A stretch of 22,099 nt of DNA from Erysipelotrichaceae bacterium (GCA_900759455.1 CAAEVI010000008.1:1-22099), one strand, 5' to 3'; positions 1-7,003 are shown, numbered from the stretch's first letter. The notes: generated from the sequence alone by a model not told the origin. Numbers and translations are program-made.

Positions 1-93
1 ATTATTATTGTCCGCCCGAAATATCATCAAGAAAACTATGGAAACAATAAAAAAGGGTTGGAAAGATTAAAGAAAAAAGTTAAAATAATATAG
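1..93 (+). CDS. rnpA: Ribonuclease P protein component, C-terminal 30 residues (partial)
   Basis: An open frame enters from the left edge and ends at a TAG at 91-93. Its 30 residues begin IIIVRPKYHQENYG and end in a lysine-rich helix (KKGLERLKKKVKII). This resembles the C-terminus of RnpA, the basic protein subunit of RNase P that matures the 5' ends of tRNAs. The fragment is too short for a firm call by itself, but the position 48 bases ahead of yidC-jag matches the conserved rpmH-rnpA-yidC-jag order of Bacillota. The N-terminal part, including the RNR motif, lies outside the window. Confidence 0.72.
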   Translation: MIIVRPKYHQENYGNNKKGLERLKKKVKII

Positions 94-141
94 TATATGA
101 ATATTTATGGGCCAACTGTAAAAGTAGCAAGGAGAATGTAG

Positions 142-1146
142 ATGAAGAAATTTTTCAAGAACAAAAAGAAACTGTTATTCATCTGTTTATTATTAATGGT
201 TTCTTTGACCGCATGTTCTTCACCTCGCGGAAGTGACGACGGTAAAACAAAAGTAAACGAAATTATCGCATCTGAAACATTTGAAGTTCAGAAAAAGAAT
301 GTCAATGTAACAGACGTTCCTGAAGAAGTACAGAAGGAATATGAAAATGTTGCAGATGATGAATACATCACGATCGAAGCGACTTCTTTCGGTGATGCGA
401 TGAACTCAGGATGGTTCAACGGACTGATCGTATGGCCAATTGCCCAGCTGATCAACTGGATCGCATCAAAGACGGATGCCGGATTCGGTATCATTGGTGC
501 AACATGTCTGATTCAGCTGCTCGTATTTGCCTTCACGGTAAAATCACAGGTATCTTCACAGCGTATGCAGATGCTGCAGCCTGAACTTCAGAAAATTCAG
601 AATAAGTATGCAGGAAAGACAGATGATCGTTCCCGTATGCTCATGGCACAGGAAACACAGCAATTATACAAACAGAACAATATTTCTCCGTTCGGATCAA
701 TTTTGGTTATGTTCATTCAGCTGCCGATCCTGATGGGTATGTACTATGCGACAATGCGTGCCAGTGCAATCGTTGTCGGTTCATTTGGAAGCATCGATCT
801 CTCCATTACACCGCTTGCCGGACTTCAGAATGGACATATTTCTTATATCATTATCTTTGCATTGATGGTATTCTTTAACTTCCTTTCTTATAAGATCCCG
901 CAGTGGCTGCAGAAATACGAAAAGAAGAAAAATCACGTTAAAGAGAAAAAATATGCACAGCCGAAAGACAATGGCGGTATGATGGGCAATATGAATATGA
1001 TGATGTACATGAGTACAGCGATGATTGCTATTCTTGCTTTCTCATGGCCACTGGCAATGTCCTTCTACTGGCTTGTATCTTCTATTTTCCGTGTTGTGCA
1101 GAACTTAGTTGTACACAAGGTATTTATTTCCAATAAAGCAGCATAA
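142..1146 (+). CDS. yidC: Membrane protein insertase YidC/OxaA (lipoprotein type)
   Basis: YidC inserts and folds proteins in the cytoplasmic membrane, alone or with SecYEG. The 334-residue protein starts with a lysine-rich, hydrophobic lipoprotein signal (MKKFFKNKKK, then LLLMVSLTAC) with lipobox cysteine C25. The YidC/Oxa1 core runs from about residue 90 to 330: a first core helix (about 93-110), the helix leading to LQPELQKIQNKYAG (about 145-156), the cytoplasmic hairpin, ISPFGSILVMFIQLPILMG, and two later helices. A methionine-rich stretch (NGGMMGNMNMMMYM) precedes the last helices, and the C-terminal tail is short. The start is fixed by AAGGAG at 129-134. Where the family has T-I-I-V-R in the second core helix, this protein has T-C-L-I-Q, so Q125 replaces the groove arginine, and the family proline five residues later is alanine. 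jag follows 19 bases downstream, as is usual. Confidence 0.96.
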   Translation: MKKFFKNKKKLLFICLLLMVSLTACSSPRGSDDGKTKVNEIIASETFEVQKKNVNVTDVPEEVQKEYENVADDEYITIEATSFGDAMNSGWFNGLIVWPIAQLINWIASKTDAGFGIIGATCLIQLLVFAFTVKSQVSSQRMQMLQPELQKIQNKYAGKTDDRSRMLMAQETQQLYKQNNISPFGSILVMFIQLPILMGMYYATMRASAIVVGSFGSIDLSITPLAGLQNGHISYIIIFALMVFFNFLSYKIPQWLQKYEKKKNHVKEKKYAQPKDNGGMMGNMNMMMYMSTAMIAILAFSWPLAMSFYWLVSSIFRVVQNLVVHKVFISNKAA

Positions 1147-1165
1147 ATAAAGGAGGAATACTGGA

Positions 1166-1789
1166 ATGACTGTCAAGGTTTATACTGGTAAGAATCTGGA
1201 GGAACTTTTAAAAAGCGTAGCAGCTGAAAAAGGAGTGGCTGTAGAAGATCTCACTTATACGGTAAAAGAAGAAAAATCCGGATTTTTGGGAATCGGCGGT
1301 AAAGTAGAAGCAGAAATCTACTGCAGCAAAGACATCGAAGAATTTTTAAAATCGTATATCGATCGGTTTTTTGAAAACTGTGAAATGGAAGCAGAAGTTA
1401 CTGTGGAAAATGACAATGGTTTCTATCGTATAGCGATCAATGCGGAAAACAACGCTGTTTTGATCGGTAAAAACGGAACGGCTCTGCAGTCATTGAATAC
1501 TATTGTAAAAGCCGCTGTATCTGCTGAGTTCAAAAAGAGAATCGGCGTATTGATCGATGTGAACGGTTATAAGCAGGAGAAGTATAAAAAGGTATGCTCT
1601 CTTGCAATGCGTGTCGCAAAAGATGTCCGTCGTACAAAGACGGATGCAATCCTGGATCCGATGCCTGCAGACGAGAGAAAGGCTGTCCATAATCATCTGG
1701 CAGGAATGGAATGTATTTCAACTGTCAGTGAAGGAGAAGGCAATCAGCGCAGGCTGAAGATTTTATATACACCGGACAAGACAAAATAA
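1166..1789 (+). CDS. jag: RNA-binding protein Jag/KhpB (Jag_N, KH and R3H domains)
   Basis: This is a 207-residue cytoplasmic RNA-binding protein of the Jag/KhpB/EloR family, linked in Firmicutes to cell elongation and division control and often partnered with KhpA. Three domains are visible. Jag_N covers residues 1 to about 52 and ends in SGFLGIGGKVEAEIY. A KH domain covers about 75-140 with the loop VLIGKNGTALQSL. An R3H domain covers about 145-205, with DERKAVHNHLAG and STVSEGEGNQRRLKI. The R3H consensus R-x-x-x-H becomes ERKAVH, which keeps R and H. The ribosome site AAAGGAGG sits at 1150-1156. Gene order after yidC supports the call, and a terminator 8 bases past the stop ends the unit. 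Confidence 0.96.
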   Translation: MTVKVYTGKNLEELLKSVAAEKGVAVEDLTYTVKEEKSGFLGIGGKVEAEIYCSKDIEEFLKSYIDRFFENCEMEAEVTVENDNGFYRIAINAENNAVLIGKNGTALQSLNTIVKAAVSAEFKKRIGVLIDVNGYKQEKYKKVCSLAMRVAKDVRRTKTDAILDPMPADERKAVHNHLAGMECISTVSEGEGNQRRLKILYTPDKTK

Positions 1790-1797
1790 CAAACTGC

Positions 1798-1825
1798 CAT
1801 CTGGTCTCGACCAGATGTTTTTTTA
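1798..1825 (+). terminator. Intrinsic terminator of the rnpA-yidC-jag unit
   Basis: CATCTGGT (1798-1805) pairs perfectly with ACCAGATG (1810-1817) across a four-base CTCG loop, and is followed at once by seven T. The stem begins nine bases after the jag stop. A compact stem plus T run is a typical Rho-independent terminator. Confidence 0.9.
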
Positions 1826-1843
1826 TATATTAAATGTAAAAAA

Positions 1844-1858
1844 TTACTATTAAAGTAA
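1844..1858. promoter_or_regulatory. Inverted repeat TTACT-N5-AGTAA
   Basis: TTACT (1844-1848) and AGTAA (1854-1858) form a 5-base dyad around ATTAA, between the jag terminator and the GH4 promoter. It uses the same TTAC/GTAA letters as the dyads downstream but in the opposite arm order. It may be a spacer or an auxiliary operator, and in such AT-rich DNA chance is possible. Confidence 0.3.
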
Positions 1859-1866
1859 CATATATC

Positions 1867-1884
1867 TTTGTAAGGGATTACAAA
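1867..1884. promoter_or_regulatory. Perfect dyad TTTGTAA-GGGA-TTACAAA, operator or cre-like site
   Basis: Seven-base arms TTTGTAA and TTACAAA flank a GGGA centre. The core TGTAAGGGATTACA (1869-1882) matches the catabolite-responsive element consensus TGWAANCGNTNWCA at every defined position except the central C. It lies 18 bases upstream of the proposed -35 box of the GH4 gene, where an activator or a catabolite regulator could bind. A site for one of the nearby RpiR-family proteins is an alternative. The dyad is directly visible; the protein that binds it is inferred. Confidence 0.55.
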
Positions 1885-1895
1885 CTATATTATCA

Positions 1896-1907
1896 GTAAG
1901 TATTTAC
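1896..1907. promoter_or_regulatory. Second dyad GTAA-GTAT-TTAC over the -35 box
   Basis: The same GTAA-N4-TTAC pattern recurs 26 bases (centre to centre) downstream of the first dyad and overlaps the proposed -35 TTTACA (1903-1908). A protein bound here should affect RNA polymerase access directly. Confidence 0.45.
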
Positions 1908-1931
1908 ACAAAAAATTTTTTTTATTATAGT
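1903..1931 (+). promoter_or_regulatory. Promoter of the GH4-EIICB operon
   Basis: TTTACA (1903-1908), a 17-base spacer and TATAGT (1926-1931) form a good sigma-A promoter, each box differing from consensus by one base. Transcription would start near 1938, leaving about a 50-base leader with AGAGGTG (1974-1980) as ribosome site for the gene at 1989. Confidence 0.6.
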
Positions 1932-1941
1932 AATAACGTAC
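1930..1941. promoter_or_regulatory. Degenerate third copy GTAA-TAAC-GTAC over the -10/+1 region
   Basis: GTAATAACGTAC fits GTAA-N4-TTAC with one mismatch in the right arm. It spans the end of the -10 box and the expected transcription start, a typical repressor position. The evidence is the repeated pattern alone. Confidence 0.3.
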
Positions 1942-1988
1942 TCAAGCAAGGGCCTTTGAAAGAGATAAATAGAAGAGGTGTATAGAAT

Positions 1989-3314
1989 ATGAAAAAATTT
2001 AATGTATGTATCGTTGGCGGAGGAAGTACTTATACGCTTGGTTTCCTGAAGTCTTTTGTTCGTTTAAAGGAAGAATTTCCTTTAAATAAACTTGTATTAT
2101 TTGATATTAACAAAGAACGTCAGGAACCGATTGGAAAATATGGGGATATCATGTTCAGTGAACGTTATCCGGAACTCGAGTTTGCCTATACGACAGATCC
2201 GAAAACAGCCTATGAAGGTATGGATTTTATTTTTATGCAGATGCGTGCCGGTGGATTACAGATGCGTCGTGAAGATGAACATATTCCTTTAAGTATGGGA
2301 TTGATTGGCCAGGAAACCTGTGGAGCCGGGGGTATGGCTTATGGTCTTCGTTCATGTGTAGATATGATTGAAGCAATCCATCAGATCCGTACTTATTCAC
2401 CAAATGCATGGATTTTAAACTATTCTAATCCAGCAGCAATTGTTGCAGAGGCTTTACGCAGAGAATTCCCTGATGATAAAAGAATATTGAATATCTGTGA
2501 TCAGCCAGAGAATGTTGTTCGTTCAACAAGTCGTCTCTTAGGATGCTCCTGGGAGGATCTGGATCCGGTTTATTTTGGATTAAATCATTATGGATGGTTT
2601 ACACATGTATATGATAAAAATACAGGGGAAGATCTTCTTCCAAAAATTCGTGAAATTGTAAAAGAAAAAGGTTTTCTTCCTCAAGATGCTGAACAGCGTG
2701 ATCAGTCATGGCTGGATACTTATGGATTTGTACAGACAATGATGGAAGATTTTCCAGATTACCTGCCGAATACATATGATGGATATTATTTGTATCCTGA
2801 TTATAAAGTAAGTCATCTGGATCCTAATTATACACGAGCTGATGAGGTAATTGCAGGGCGTGAAACACGTGTTTTCAAAGAGTGTGAGGAAGTTATCAAA
2901 GAAGGTAAACTTGGTGATAAATTTCATGCCATTTCTGATGCACATGCTGAAATGATGATTAAAGTTGCAGAAGCAATTGCGTATAATACAAATGGTCGTT
3001 TTATTTTGATTGTTGAAAATGATGGAGCAATTGCTAATATGCAAAATGATGCAATGGTTGAAGTTGTTTGTGAGTTAGGTATTAATGGTCCGCGACCAAT
3101 GCGCGTAGGAAGTATACCACAGTTCTATTTAGGACTTTTGGTACAGCAGGTTTCCTGTGAAAAACTGCTTGTTGATGCGTTCTATGAACATTCCTATCAA
3201 AAAGCATTGCAGGCATTTACATTAAACCGTTTGATCAATGATGCAAAGAAAGCAAGAAAAGTTCTGGATGCCTTAATTGAAGCAAATAAAGGTATGTGGC
3301 CAGAATTGAAGTAA
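1989..3314 (+). CDS. glvA: 6-phospho-alpha-glucosidase, glycoside hydrolase family 4 (GlvA/MalH-like)
   Basis: GH4 enzymes hydrolyse phosphorylated disaccharides in the cytoplasm by an unusual NAD+- and Mn2+-dependent oxidation-elimination mechanism. GlvA-type members release glucose 6-phosphate from alpha-linked 6-phospho-glucosides such as maltose 6-phosphate. The 441-residue length is normal. Visible features are the NAD-binding loop IVGGGSTYT (about 8-16), GQETCGAGG (107-115), NYSNPAAIV (144-152), C170-D171 in the ICDQP motif, metal ligand H200 in GLNHYGW, and Y263 in LPNTY, the likely base. The aspartate of the C-D-x-P motif is the marker of the alpha-specific branch (beta-specific members have CNVP), although the usual CDMP is CDQP here. 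The gene is co-directional with the PTS permease 58 bases on, which would deliver its phosphorylated substrate. The exact sugar is not readable from sequence. Confidence 0.9.
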   Translation: MKKFNVCIVGGGSTYTLGFLKSFVRLKEEFPLNKLVLFDINKERQEPIGKYGDIMFSERYPELEFAYTTDPKTAYEGMDFIFMQMRAGGLQMRREDEHIPLSMGLIGQETCGAGGMAYGLRSCVDMIEAIHQIRTYSPNAWILNYSNPAAIVAEALRREFPDDKRILNICDQPENVVRSTSRLLGCSWEDLDPVYFGLNHYGWFTHVYDKNTGEDLLPKIREIVKEKGFLPQDAEQRDQSWLDTYGFVQTMMEDFPDYLPNTYDGYYLYPDYKVSHLDPNYTRADEVIAGRETRVFKECEEVIKEGKLGDKFHAISDAHAEMMIKVAEAIAYNTNGRFILIVENDGAIANMQNDAMVEVVCELGINGPRPMRVGSIPQFYLGLLVQQVSCEKLLVDAFYEHSYQKALQAFTLNRLINDAKKARKVLDALIEANKGMWPELK

Positions 3315-3336
3315 AAAAATTATAAATAAAATCTGA

Positions 3337-3358
3337 ATATATTAAAATTTTGATATAT
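3337..3358. repeat. 22-base AT palindrome between the GH4 and EIICB genes
   Basis: Arms ATATATT and GATATAT flank a palindromic AAAATTTT core. Every position pairs except one T/G (3343 and 3352), a wobble in RNA. It ends two bases before the AAAGGGG ribosome site of the permease gene. It could be an operator, an RNA stem that tunes permease translation, or chance in AT-only DNA. Confidence 0.35.
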
Positions 3359-3372
3359 AGAAAGGGGAACCA

Positions 3373-4893
3373 ATGAAGAAAAATAAAATAATGAACTTCT
3401 TTTCTGATTTAGGAAGAAGTCTGATGATGCCAATTGCGGCATTGGCTGCCTGTGGTATTGTACTTGGTCTTACTTCAGCATTGATGAAAGAACAAGTTTT
3501 AAATGTACTTCCGTTTTTAGAAAGCGGTATTCCATATTTTATTATTTCAACATTAAATAAAGTATCAAATATCGTATTTACATTATTACCAGTATTGTTT
3601 TCTATTTCTATTGCAATGGGACTTGCTAAAGAAGATAAGGAAGTTGCTGCGTTCGCAGGATTTATTGGCTACTATGCCTTCCTTGTTGCAAGTCAGTGTA
3701 CGATACAATCTGGCTTTATGGATTTCAGTGCATTGAACATCGCTAGTACGCTTGGAGTAGAAACAGTAAATATGGGAGCCTTAGGGGGTATCATTTCAGG
3801 TTTGGTAACAACGTGGCTCCATAATAAGTATCATAAGATCCAATTTCCGGCAGCAATAGCATTTTACGGAGGTAAACGATTTGTTGCACTTGCTGTAATC
3901 ATGTCCATGGCAGTTATCGGTCTATTGATTCCGCTTATCTGGGAACCAATTTCTGTAGCAATCAATGGTCTGGGTGATCTGATTCATGCTGCAGGTGCAT
4001 TTGGAGTCTTCATTTTCGGTACACTGGAACGATTGTTGATTCCTACAGGATTACATCATGTATTAAACTCATTGTTCCGTACAACTCCTCTTGGAGGTGT
4101 ATATGAGGGAGTTGAAGGATGTCTGAATATCTTCCTTCAGTACATTGATCAAGTTCCTCTTTCAGAATTACAGCCATTTACACAGTTTCTTGGACAGGGA
4201 AAAATGCCGTTTATGATGTTCGGTCTTCCTGCAGCGGCACTTGCCATTTACCGTACTTCTCCAGCAGAAAAGAAATCAAAGGTAAAAGCATTGATGATTG
4301 CCGGTGTAGCTGCCAGCTTCGCATCCGGAATTACAGAACCTTTGGAATTTTCATTCATGTTCATTGCTCCAGTTTTGTTTGTATTCCATTCTGTTATGGG
4401 CGGTATTTCATTCATGCTCATGTCTGTCTTGGGTGTTATTATTGGTAATACTGGCGGCGGTGTTATTGACTTCTTTATTTGGGGTGTATTCCAGCCAGGG
4501 TCAAATTGGTACTGGGTAATCGTAGTTGGTATTTTCTATGCATTTATCTATTACTTTGTATTCAGTTGGTATTTAAAGAGAAAGAATATTTCCATTGATG
4601 TAGCTGAAGAAGAGAATGGTGAAAATTCCGGAATGTCACTTGATGAAAAACAACGTCAAACGGCTGCTTTAGTTATAGAAGGTCTTGGAGGATTTGAGAA
4701 TGTCTTAACAGTCAATAACTGTATTTCGAGATTACGTGTTGATGTAAAAGATATGTCATTGATTAAGGAAGATATATTGAAAAAAACAGGATCTATGGGC
4801 ATCGTAAAACCTAGCGACACGCACATTCAGGTTATCTATGGGCCTAAAGTGGAGGGTATTGCAGATGCTGTCCGTGAAGTAATGAAATACTAA
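3373..4893 (+). CDS. glvC: PTS permease EIICB, glucose/alpha-glucoside family (MalX/GlvC-like)
   Basis: This is the membrane component of a phosphoenolpyruvate sugar phosphotransferase system; it imports a sugar and phosphorylates it at C6. The 506 residues comprise an EIIC domain (about 1-400) with roughly ten hydrophobic segments, LIPTGLHHVLN (about 222-232) and the family signature GITEP (319-323). A charged linker and an EIIB domain (about 425-506) follow, with the phospho-accepting cysteine C450 in NNCISRLRVDV. No EIIA domain is fused; a stand-alone EIIA of matching family is encoded at 6530. The ribosome site AAAGGGG (3361-3367) fixes the start. Pairing with the GH4 hydrolase suggests an alpha-glucoside substrate, by analogy with the glv locus of Bacillus. 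Confidence 0.92.
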   Translation: MKKNKIMNFFSDLGRSLMMPIAALAACGIVLGLTSALMKEQVLNVLPFLESGIPYFIISTLNKVSNIVFTLLPVLFSISIAMGLAKEDKEVAAFAGFIGYYAFLVASQCTIQSGFMDFSALNIASTLGVETVNMGALGGIISGLVTTWLHNKYHKIQFPAAIAFYGGKRFVALAVIMSMAVIGLLIPLIWEPISVAINGLGDLIHAAGAFGVFIFGTLERLLIPTGLHHVLNSLFRTTPLGGVYEGVEGCLNIFLQYIDQVPLSELQPFTQFLGQGKMPFMMFGLPAAALAIYRTSPAEKKSKVKALMIAGVAASFASGITEPLEFSFMFIAPVLFVFHSVMGGISFMLMSVLGVIIGNTGGGVIDFFIWGVFQPGSNWYWVIVVGIFYAFIYYFVFSWYLKRKNISIDVAEEENGENSGMSLDEKQRQTAALVIEGLGGFENVLTVNNCISRLRVDVKDMSLIKEDILKKTGSMGIVKPSDTHIQVIYGPKVEGIADAVREVMKY

Positions 4894-4902
4894 ATGTATG
4901 AA

Positions 4903-4931
4903 ACAGGCAGCAGTAAACTACTGCTGCCTGT
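4903..4931. terminator. Hairpin ending both the EIICB operon and the regulator genes
   Basis: ACAGGCAGCAGTA (4903-4915) pairs perfectly with TACTGCTGCCTGT (4919-4931) across a three-base AAC loop. It lies nine bases after the permease stop and covers the last codons and stop (4918-4920) of the convergent regulator gene. T content after the stem is moderate on both sides, so it may terminate less sharply than a full T-run terminator, or work as a stem that blocks 3' exonucleases. Confidence 0.7.
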
Positions 4932-5676
4932 TGTCTGTTCTGTAATAGATCATTTCAATGAGAGTTTGTACAATGATCAGTGATTTCAGTTTATAACTAT
5001 AATCAACATTATGCATCATTTTTCCTTGTTCATTCGTATTGATATAAACATTGGATAGTTGTTTTAATGAGTTATTTTCTTCATCAGTAATAAAAATAAT
5101 TTCGGTATGATTGGCTTTTAATGTCAAAAGGATATCTTCATAACGTTCAGTGGCACCGTGAGATGTTATCATGATCATGAGTGTATCATGATCCGTATAT
5201 TCTGCAATTCCTCGTAAAAGATGACGCCACTCTACGTAGATGCAGTTATAATCAAGAGAGGATAATACGCTGTGCAGATAATGAGCAGGTATTGAACTCA
5301 TGGCAGAACCATAAATATAAGTGGTCTTGTGACTTTGCAGCATTTGATAAATGCTCTCCATTTCATTTAATTGCAGATTATTTAAATGATCTTTAAAAAT
5401 AGCAAGCTGACGATCAAACAAAGTGTCATTCATGATATCATTGCTTTGCAAATGATTCAGTTGACTGCGAAGTTCAAATTTAAATTCGTTAAAGCCACGA
5501 AAGCCGAGTTTTTGACAAAAACGAATGATCGTGGCATTGGATATAAATAGTGTGTCACAAATAAACTGAAGATTTTGATGAACGACTTGTTTTGGATGTT
5601 CACTGATATAATTCAATAGAAGCCGCTCCGAAGATGTCAGAGTTGCCGCTTTCGCTTTTTCCAGTAAAGGTATCAT
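4918..5676 (-). CDS. RpiR-family transcriptional regulator (HTH plus SIS), second of a tandem pair
   Basis: RpiR proteins bind DNA through an N-terminal helix-turn-helix and sense sugar phosphates through a C-terminal SIS domain; GlvR of the Bacillus glv operon belongs to this family. The 252 residues show the HTH at about 35-70 (FISNATIIRFCQKLGF, then GFNEFKFEL). The SIS-like region from about 115 contains YIYGSAMSS and ITSHGATERYEDIL, the usual S-x-S-G-x-T here reading S-H-G-A-T. The start ATG overlaps the stop of the upstream regulator gene as ATGA (5673-5676), so the two are probably translated together. The last residues are encoded inside a terminator-like hairpin shared with the EIICB operon. 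It is probably a regulator of the flanking sugar operons; activator or repressor cannot be told. Confidence 0.9.
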   Translation of the reverse strand: MIPLLEKAKAATLTSSERLLLNYISEHPKQVVHQNLQFICDTLFISNATIIRFCQKLGFRGFNEFKFELRSQLNHLQSNDIMNDTLFDRQLAIFKDHLNNLQLNEMESIYQMLQSHKTTYIYGSAMSSIPAHYLHSVLSSLDYNCIYVEWRHLLRGIAEYTDHDTLMIMITSHGATERYEDILLTLKANHTEIIFITDEENNSLKQLSNVYINTNEQGKMMHNVDYSYKLKSLIIVQTLIEMIYYRTDNRQQ

Positions 5677-6452
5677 TCGAAGTTACCCTCCTTATATTGG
5701 ATATAGTATTGGATTAGAATGGATAAGATGTAAAAAATAGGAAGTCTGGATGTTATTTCAGCTCCTTCATTTTCTCTTTGACTAGTAAAAAAGTGAAGAT
5801 TATACTGTGTCAGTTGTGCAATGGTATTATTGTTAAATGGAGTAATAGAAATCAAATAAATTTGGTTAATATTAGCCAGACGGGCAAGACGAATGGTGGG
5901 TTCATATGTACCGCTGGTGCTTATTAAAAATAAGATTGCATTATGTTTTAAAGAACGCAAAACATGTTCGCCCATACGTACTGATTCAAATTTGTATACT
6001 TTTTGCCGTCCACATACAAAAAGTAGTTTTTCAAGATATTCAGTCAATACAGATGTAATGCCACCAGGTGCCCATAAATATAAAGGAAGATCACTGTCAA
6101 GAAGAGTAATGATTTCTTTGAAATGATCACTTTTAATGAGATTGGCGGTTCCTTCAATATCGGCATTGATGTTATCTAAAATAATCTGATTGCTTAATGA
6201 GGGAATTTCTTTCTTATTATGGATGGAAGATTCCATTTCACTGCGTAATGTGAATTTTAATTCCGAAAAACCGGAGAGACCTAGCTTTTTGCAAAAGCGC
6301 AGAATTGTAGCAGAAGAAAATGATACAGCGTCAGAAAGTTGACGAATATTCATATGGATGACTTCTTCATAATGTGTATAAATGTATTCGAGAATTGTCA
6401 ATTCATTTGCGCTTAAACGTTGAATGACGGTATTGCTCAAATGCAAGTTCAT
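5673..6452 (-). CDS. RpiR-family transcriptional regulator (HTH plus SIS), first of a tandem pair
   Basis: This 259-residue protein has the RpiR HTH at about 37-70 (SFSSATILRFCKKLGLSGFSELKFTLRS) and a SIS domain from about 125, with PLYLWAPGG and LISTSGTYEPTIRLA, which keeps S-T-S-G-T. Its N-terminal domain closely resembles that of the second regulator, while the sensor halves differ more, so the pair may read different ligands. AAAGGA lies about 12 bases upstream of the ATG. The gene diverges from the EIIA operon, and the 77-base gap holds overlapping promoters. It is a likely regulator of the EIIA and/or GH4 operons. Confidence 0.9.
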   Translation of the reverse strand: MNLHLSNTVIQRLSANELTILEYIYTHYEEVIHMNIRQLSDAVSFSSATILRFCKKLGLSGFSELKFTLRSEMESSIHNKKEIPSLSNQIILDNINADIEGTANLIKSDHFKEIITLLDSDLPLYLWAPGGITSVLTEYLEKLLFVCGRQKVYKFESVRMGEHVLRSLKHNAILFLISTSGTYEPTIRLARLANINQIYLISITPFNNNTIAQLTQYNLHFFTSQRENEGAEITSRLPIFYILSILIQYYIQYKEGNFE

Positions 6453-6479
6453 GATATGATCAATCCTTTCTTATGCGTT

Positions 6480-6519
6480 TTATAAGCTAATTATAATGGA
6501 AAATCAAAATAAACTACAA
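6480..6519. promoter_or_regulatory. Divergent promoter region between the regulators and the EIIA operon
   Basis: The palindrome ATTATAAT (6490-6497) gives a perfect -10 TATAAT on both strands: 6492-6497 forward, 6490-6495 reverse. On the minus strand TTGTAG (6514-6519) lies 18 bases away as a possible -35. The forward -35 is poor. TTATAA occurs twice (6480-6485 and 6491-6496) and could be an operator. The two operons therefore appear to compete for nearly the same promoter DNA. Confidence 0.45.
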
Positions 6520-6529
6520 GGAGGAAACT

Positions 6530-7003
6530 ATGTTTTTTAAGAAGAAAACAAGCAGTTTAAAGGCCTACTGTGATGGCCGGATGATTTCAATTGAGAAAGT
6601 AAACGATGAGGTATTTTCTCAAAAAATGATGGGAGATGGTGTAGCAATTCAGCCTGTAAATGGAAAATTGACATCTCCCTGTGATGGGACTGTTAGTATG
6701 ATTTTTGAACAAACCGGACATGCAATCGGATTGATAATGGACAATCAGATGGAAATATTACTGCATATCGGTTTGGATACAGTTAATGTCAAAGAAAGAT
6801 TGTTTTGCTGCAATGTAAAAAAAGGACAAAAAGTTAAAAGCGGCGATTTATTAATTACATATGATTTTGATAAATTAAAAGCGATGAATATTGATACAGT
6901 AACGATGTGTGTCATCACCTCACAAGGAAAAGCAAAAGATATTACTTTTGCATCGGAAGGAGAAGTCATTGCTGGAAGCAGTGATATTTTGACTTACAGA
7001 TGA
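6530..7003 (+). CDS. PTS EIIA component, glucose (Crr) family
   Basis: EIIA(Glc)-type proteins take phosphate from HPr onto a histidine and pass it to an EIIB cysteine. The 157-residue single-domain protein matches the family in length. It shows LTSPCDGTVSMIFEQTGHAIG (the second active-site histidine is H64), the phospho-histidine H79 in LLHIGLDTVN, and the glycine/lysine-rich KKGQKVKSGDLLITYD. The ribosome site AAGGAGG (6518-6524) fixes the start. Since the permease at 3373 has IIC and IIB but no IIA, this is the obvious partner. It is unusual that it sits in another operon beyond two divergent regulators. It overlaps the next gene by ATGA. Confidence 0.93.
   Translation: MFFKKKTSSLKAYCDGRMISIEKVNDEVFSQKMMGDGVAIQPVNGKLTSPCDGTVSMIFEQTGHAIGLIMDNQMEILLHIGLDTVNVKERLFCCNVKKGQKVKSGDLLITYDFDKLKAMNIDTVTMCVITSQGKAKDITFASEGEVIAGSSDILTYR

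Noticed and set aside
2706..3044. 112-codon antisense frame inside the GH4 gene
   Set aside because: Low-complexity I/N/F/C-rich translation opposite a clearly conserved enzyme; no independent signals.
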